Source of the DNA: Paenibacillus castaneae
GTDB lineage: Bacteria; Bacillota; Bacilli; Paenibacillales; Paenibacillaceae
DNA length: 64,000 bases
NCBI RefSeq assembly: GCF_002884445.1
Contig: NZ_KZ614144.1
Coordinates: 1,096,202-1,160,201 of the forward strand
Direction: 5' to 3'
In this document: positions 63,218 through 64,000 of the stretch, piece by piece
How positions within the stretch are numbered: the first letter of the stretch is position 1
Layout: each line of letters opens with the position of its first letter
The notes under the pieces: generated by a model
Told to the model about the DNA's origin: nothing
Seen by the model: the letters and a program-made list of their open reading frames with translations, nothing else
Database searches by the model: none
Program-made: the position numbers and the translations under genes

Positions 63218-64000
63218 ATGGAAACAGCCATTGCCGAAAGGGAGCCGGAAAGGAAGCTTCAGCGCATGAGCGGCGGCAAGCTCAAACGATTTTGGAATAA
63301 CAAAACATTGCTGCTCATGTGCTTGCCGGCCATCGCGTTCTTTATCGTCTTTGCTTATCTGCCGATGCCCGGACTGTATTTAGCATTCATTAACTACAAT
63401 TACTCCGACGGCATTTTCAAAAGCCCGTTTGTCGCATTCGATAATTTTCGTTTTCTTGTCATTAACGGTGACTTGTGGCGGCTCTCCTTCAATACAGTTG
63501 CCTATAATCTGGTATTCATCGTTCTTGGAAATGTGCTGCAAATATTTGTAGCCATCCTTTTAAATGAGATTCGCCGCAAATGGTTCAAAAAAATAACGCA
63601 AACCTTAATGTTCCTGCCCCATTTCATATCAGCTGTGCTTATCGGTCTGATCGCGTATAACATATTGAGCTATGATTACGGAATATTGAACAGCGTTCTG
63701 CAATCGTTTGGCATGCAGCCTGTCAAGACGTACTCTGATCCGACAATATGGCCGTTTATCATTGTGCTGACCTATCTTTGGCAGTCAACCGGCTACGGGT
63801 CGATCATTTATTTTGCAGCCATCATGGGACTTGATAATGAAATTATCGAAGCATCAGAAATTGACGGCGCGAATGCTTTTCAACGCATTATGTATATCGT
63901 GCTTCCTTGGCTGAAGCCAACCTTCATCATCCTCATGTTGTTCTCGCTCGGAGGCATTCTCAAAGGAAACTTTGGTTTGTTCTTCAACCTTGTAGGCGCA
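63218..64000 (+). CDS. ABC sugar-transporter permease (LplB-like), cut by the window end
   Basis: The first 261 codons of a permease: a cytosolic N-terminus of about 30 residues, a first helix LLMCLPAIAFFIVFAYLPMP, and near residue 215 the ATPase-docking loop EASEIDGANAFQRIMYIVLP. Its end lies outside the window. GAGGGGG precedes the ATG. It is in the same operon as the GH35-like gene, so the importer probably brings in the galactoside that enzyme cleaves. Confidence 0.92.
   Translation, partial: METAIAEREPERKLQRMSGGKLKRFWNNKTLLLMCLPAIAFFIVFAYLPMPGLYLAFINYNYSDGIFKSPFVAFDNFRFLVINGDLWRLSFNTVAYNLVFIVLGNVLQIFVAILLNEIRRKWFKKITQTLMFLPHFISAVLIGLIAYNILSYDYGILNSVLQSFGMQPVKTYSDPTIWPFIIVLTYLWQSTGYGSIIYFAAIMGLDNEIIEASEIDGANAFQRIMYIVLPWLKPTFIILMLFSLGGILKGNFGLFFNLVGA

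Overview
The window is chromosomal DNA of a Gram-positive, low-to-mid GC, endospore-former-like bacterium, most likely Paenibacillus or a close relative. The signs are strong AGGAGG-type ribosome-binding sites, TTG/GTG starts, YesM/YesN-type two-component systems beside LplB/LplC-type sugar permeases that lack their own ATPase, the GlpP-antiterminated glycerol genes, and the arginase pathway genes rocD-rocF-rocA. The species call is inference from gene content, not from a search.

Layout. 1-3045: the 3' part of a 23S rRNA gene, a terminator, and a five-tRNA cluster (His, Gly, Cys, Arg, Leu); no 5S gene is visible. 3147-5045: a DinB-like protein and a chemotaxis-like transducer, with a palindrome-rich divergent promoter region. 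5080-13365: sensor kinase, AraC-type response regulator, sugar-binding lipoprotein, two permeases and an M42 aminopeptidase. 13453-16273: a remarkable fusion of a helix-turn-helix domain to a degenerate F1-ATPase beta-like domain, with an operator-like inverted repeat in its own promoter, and divergent small genes. 16342-21336: CuA-type cupredoxin lipoprotein, hydrolase, PhzF-like protein, a Crp-family regulator between two short DMT transporters, and a HAD phosphatase. 21395-26313: AraC regulator plus membrane-anchored phosphoesterase, divergent from an oxidoreductase and two TIM-barrel isomerases (sugar or inositol catabolism). 26467-29831: ppaC, two conserved hypotheticals and a kinase-like protein. 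29995-33715: rocDFA, which would turn arginine via ornithine and glutamate semialdehyde into glutamate. 33899-41483: esterase, phospholipase D-like protein, hybrid kinase, acetyltransferase, membrane hydrolase and ArsR-type metal sensor. 41628-45550: glpP-glpK, a terminator leader, then glpD (glycerol to DHAP). 45634-46914: a zinc-type CDF exporter behind an ArsR-type operator, followed by palindromic and tandem repeats. 46966-54507: GH42 beta-galactosidase with a divergent AraC regulator, VOC dioxygenase-like protein, acyltransferase, EamA transporter and small proteins. 54670-58393: a complete ribose-type ABC transporter. 58446-58815: two 53-residue proteins. 59043-64000: LacI regulator, a cre/operator-rich promoter, a GH35-like glycosidase and a permease cut by the window end.

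The genes mostly concern uptake and breakdown of plant-type carbohydrates, each set with a local regulator. The strongest candidates for something new are the HTH-F1beta protein at 13453-14514, a 25-bp palindromic repeat found three times, and two genes that appear to start with ATT.
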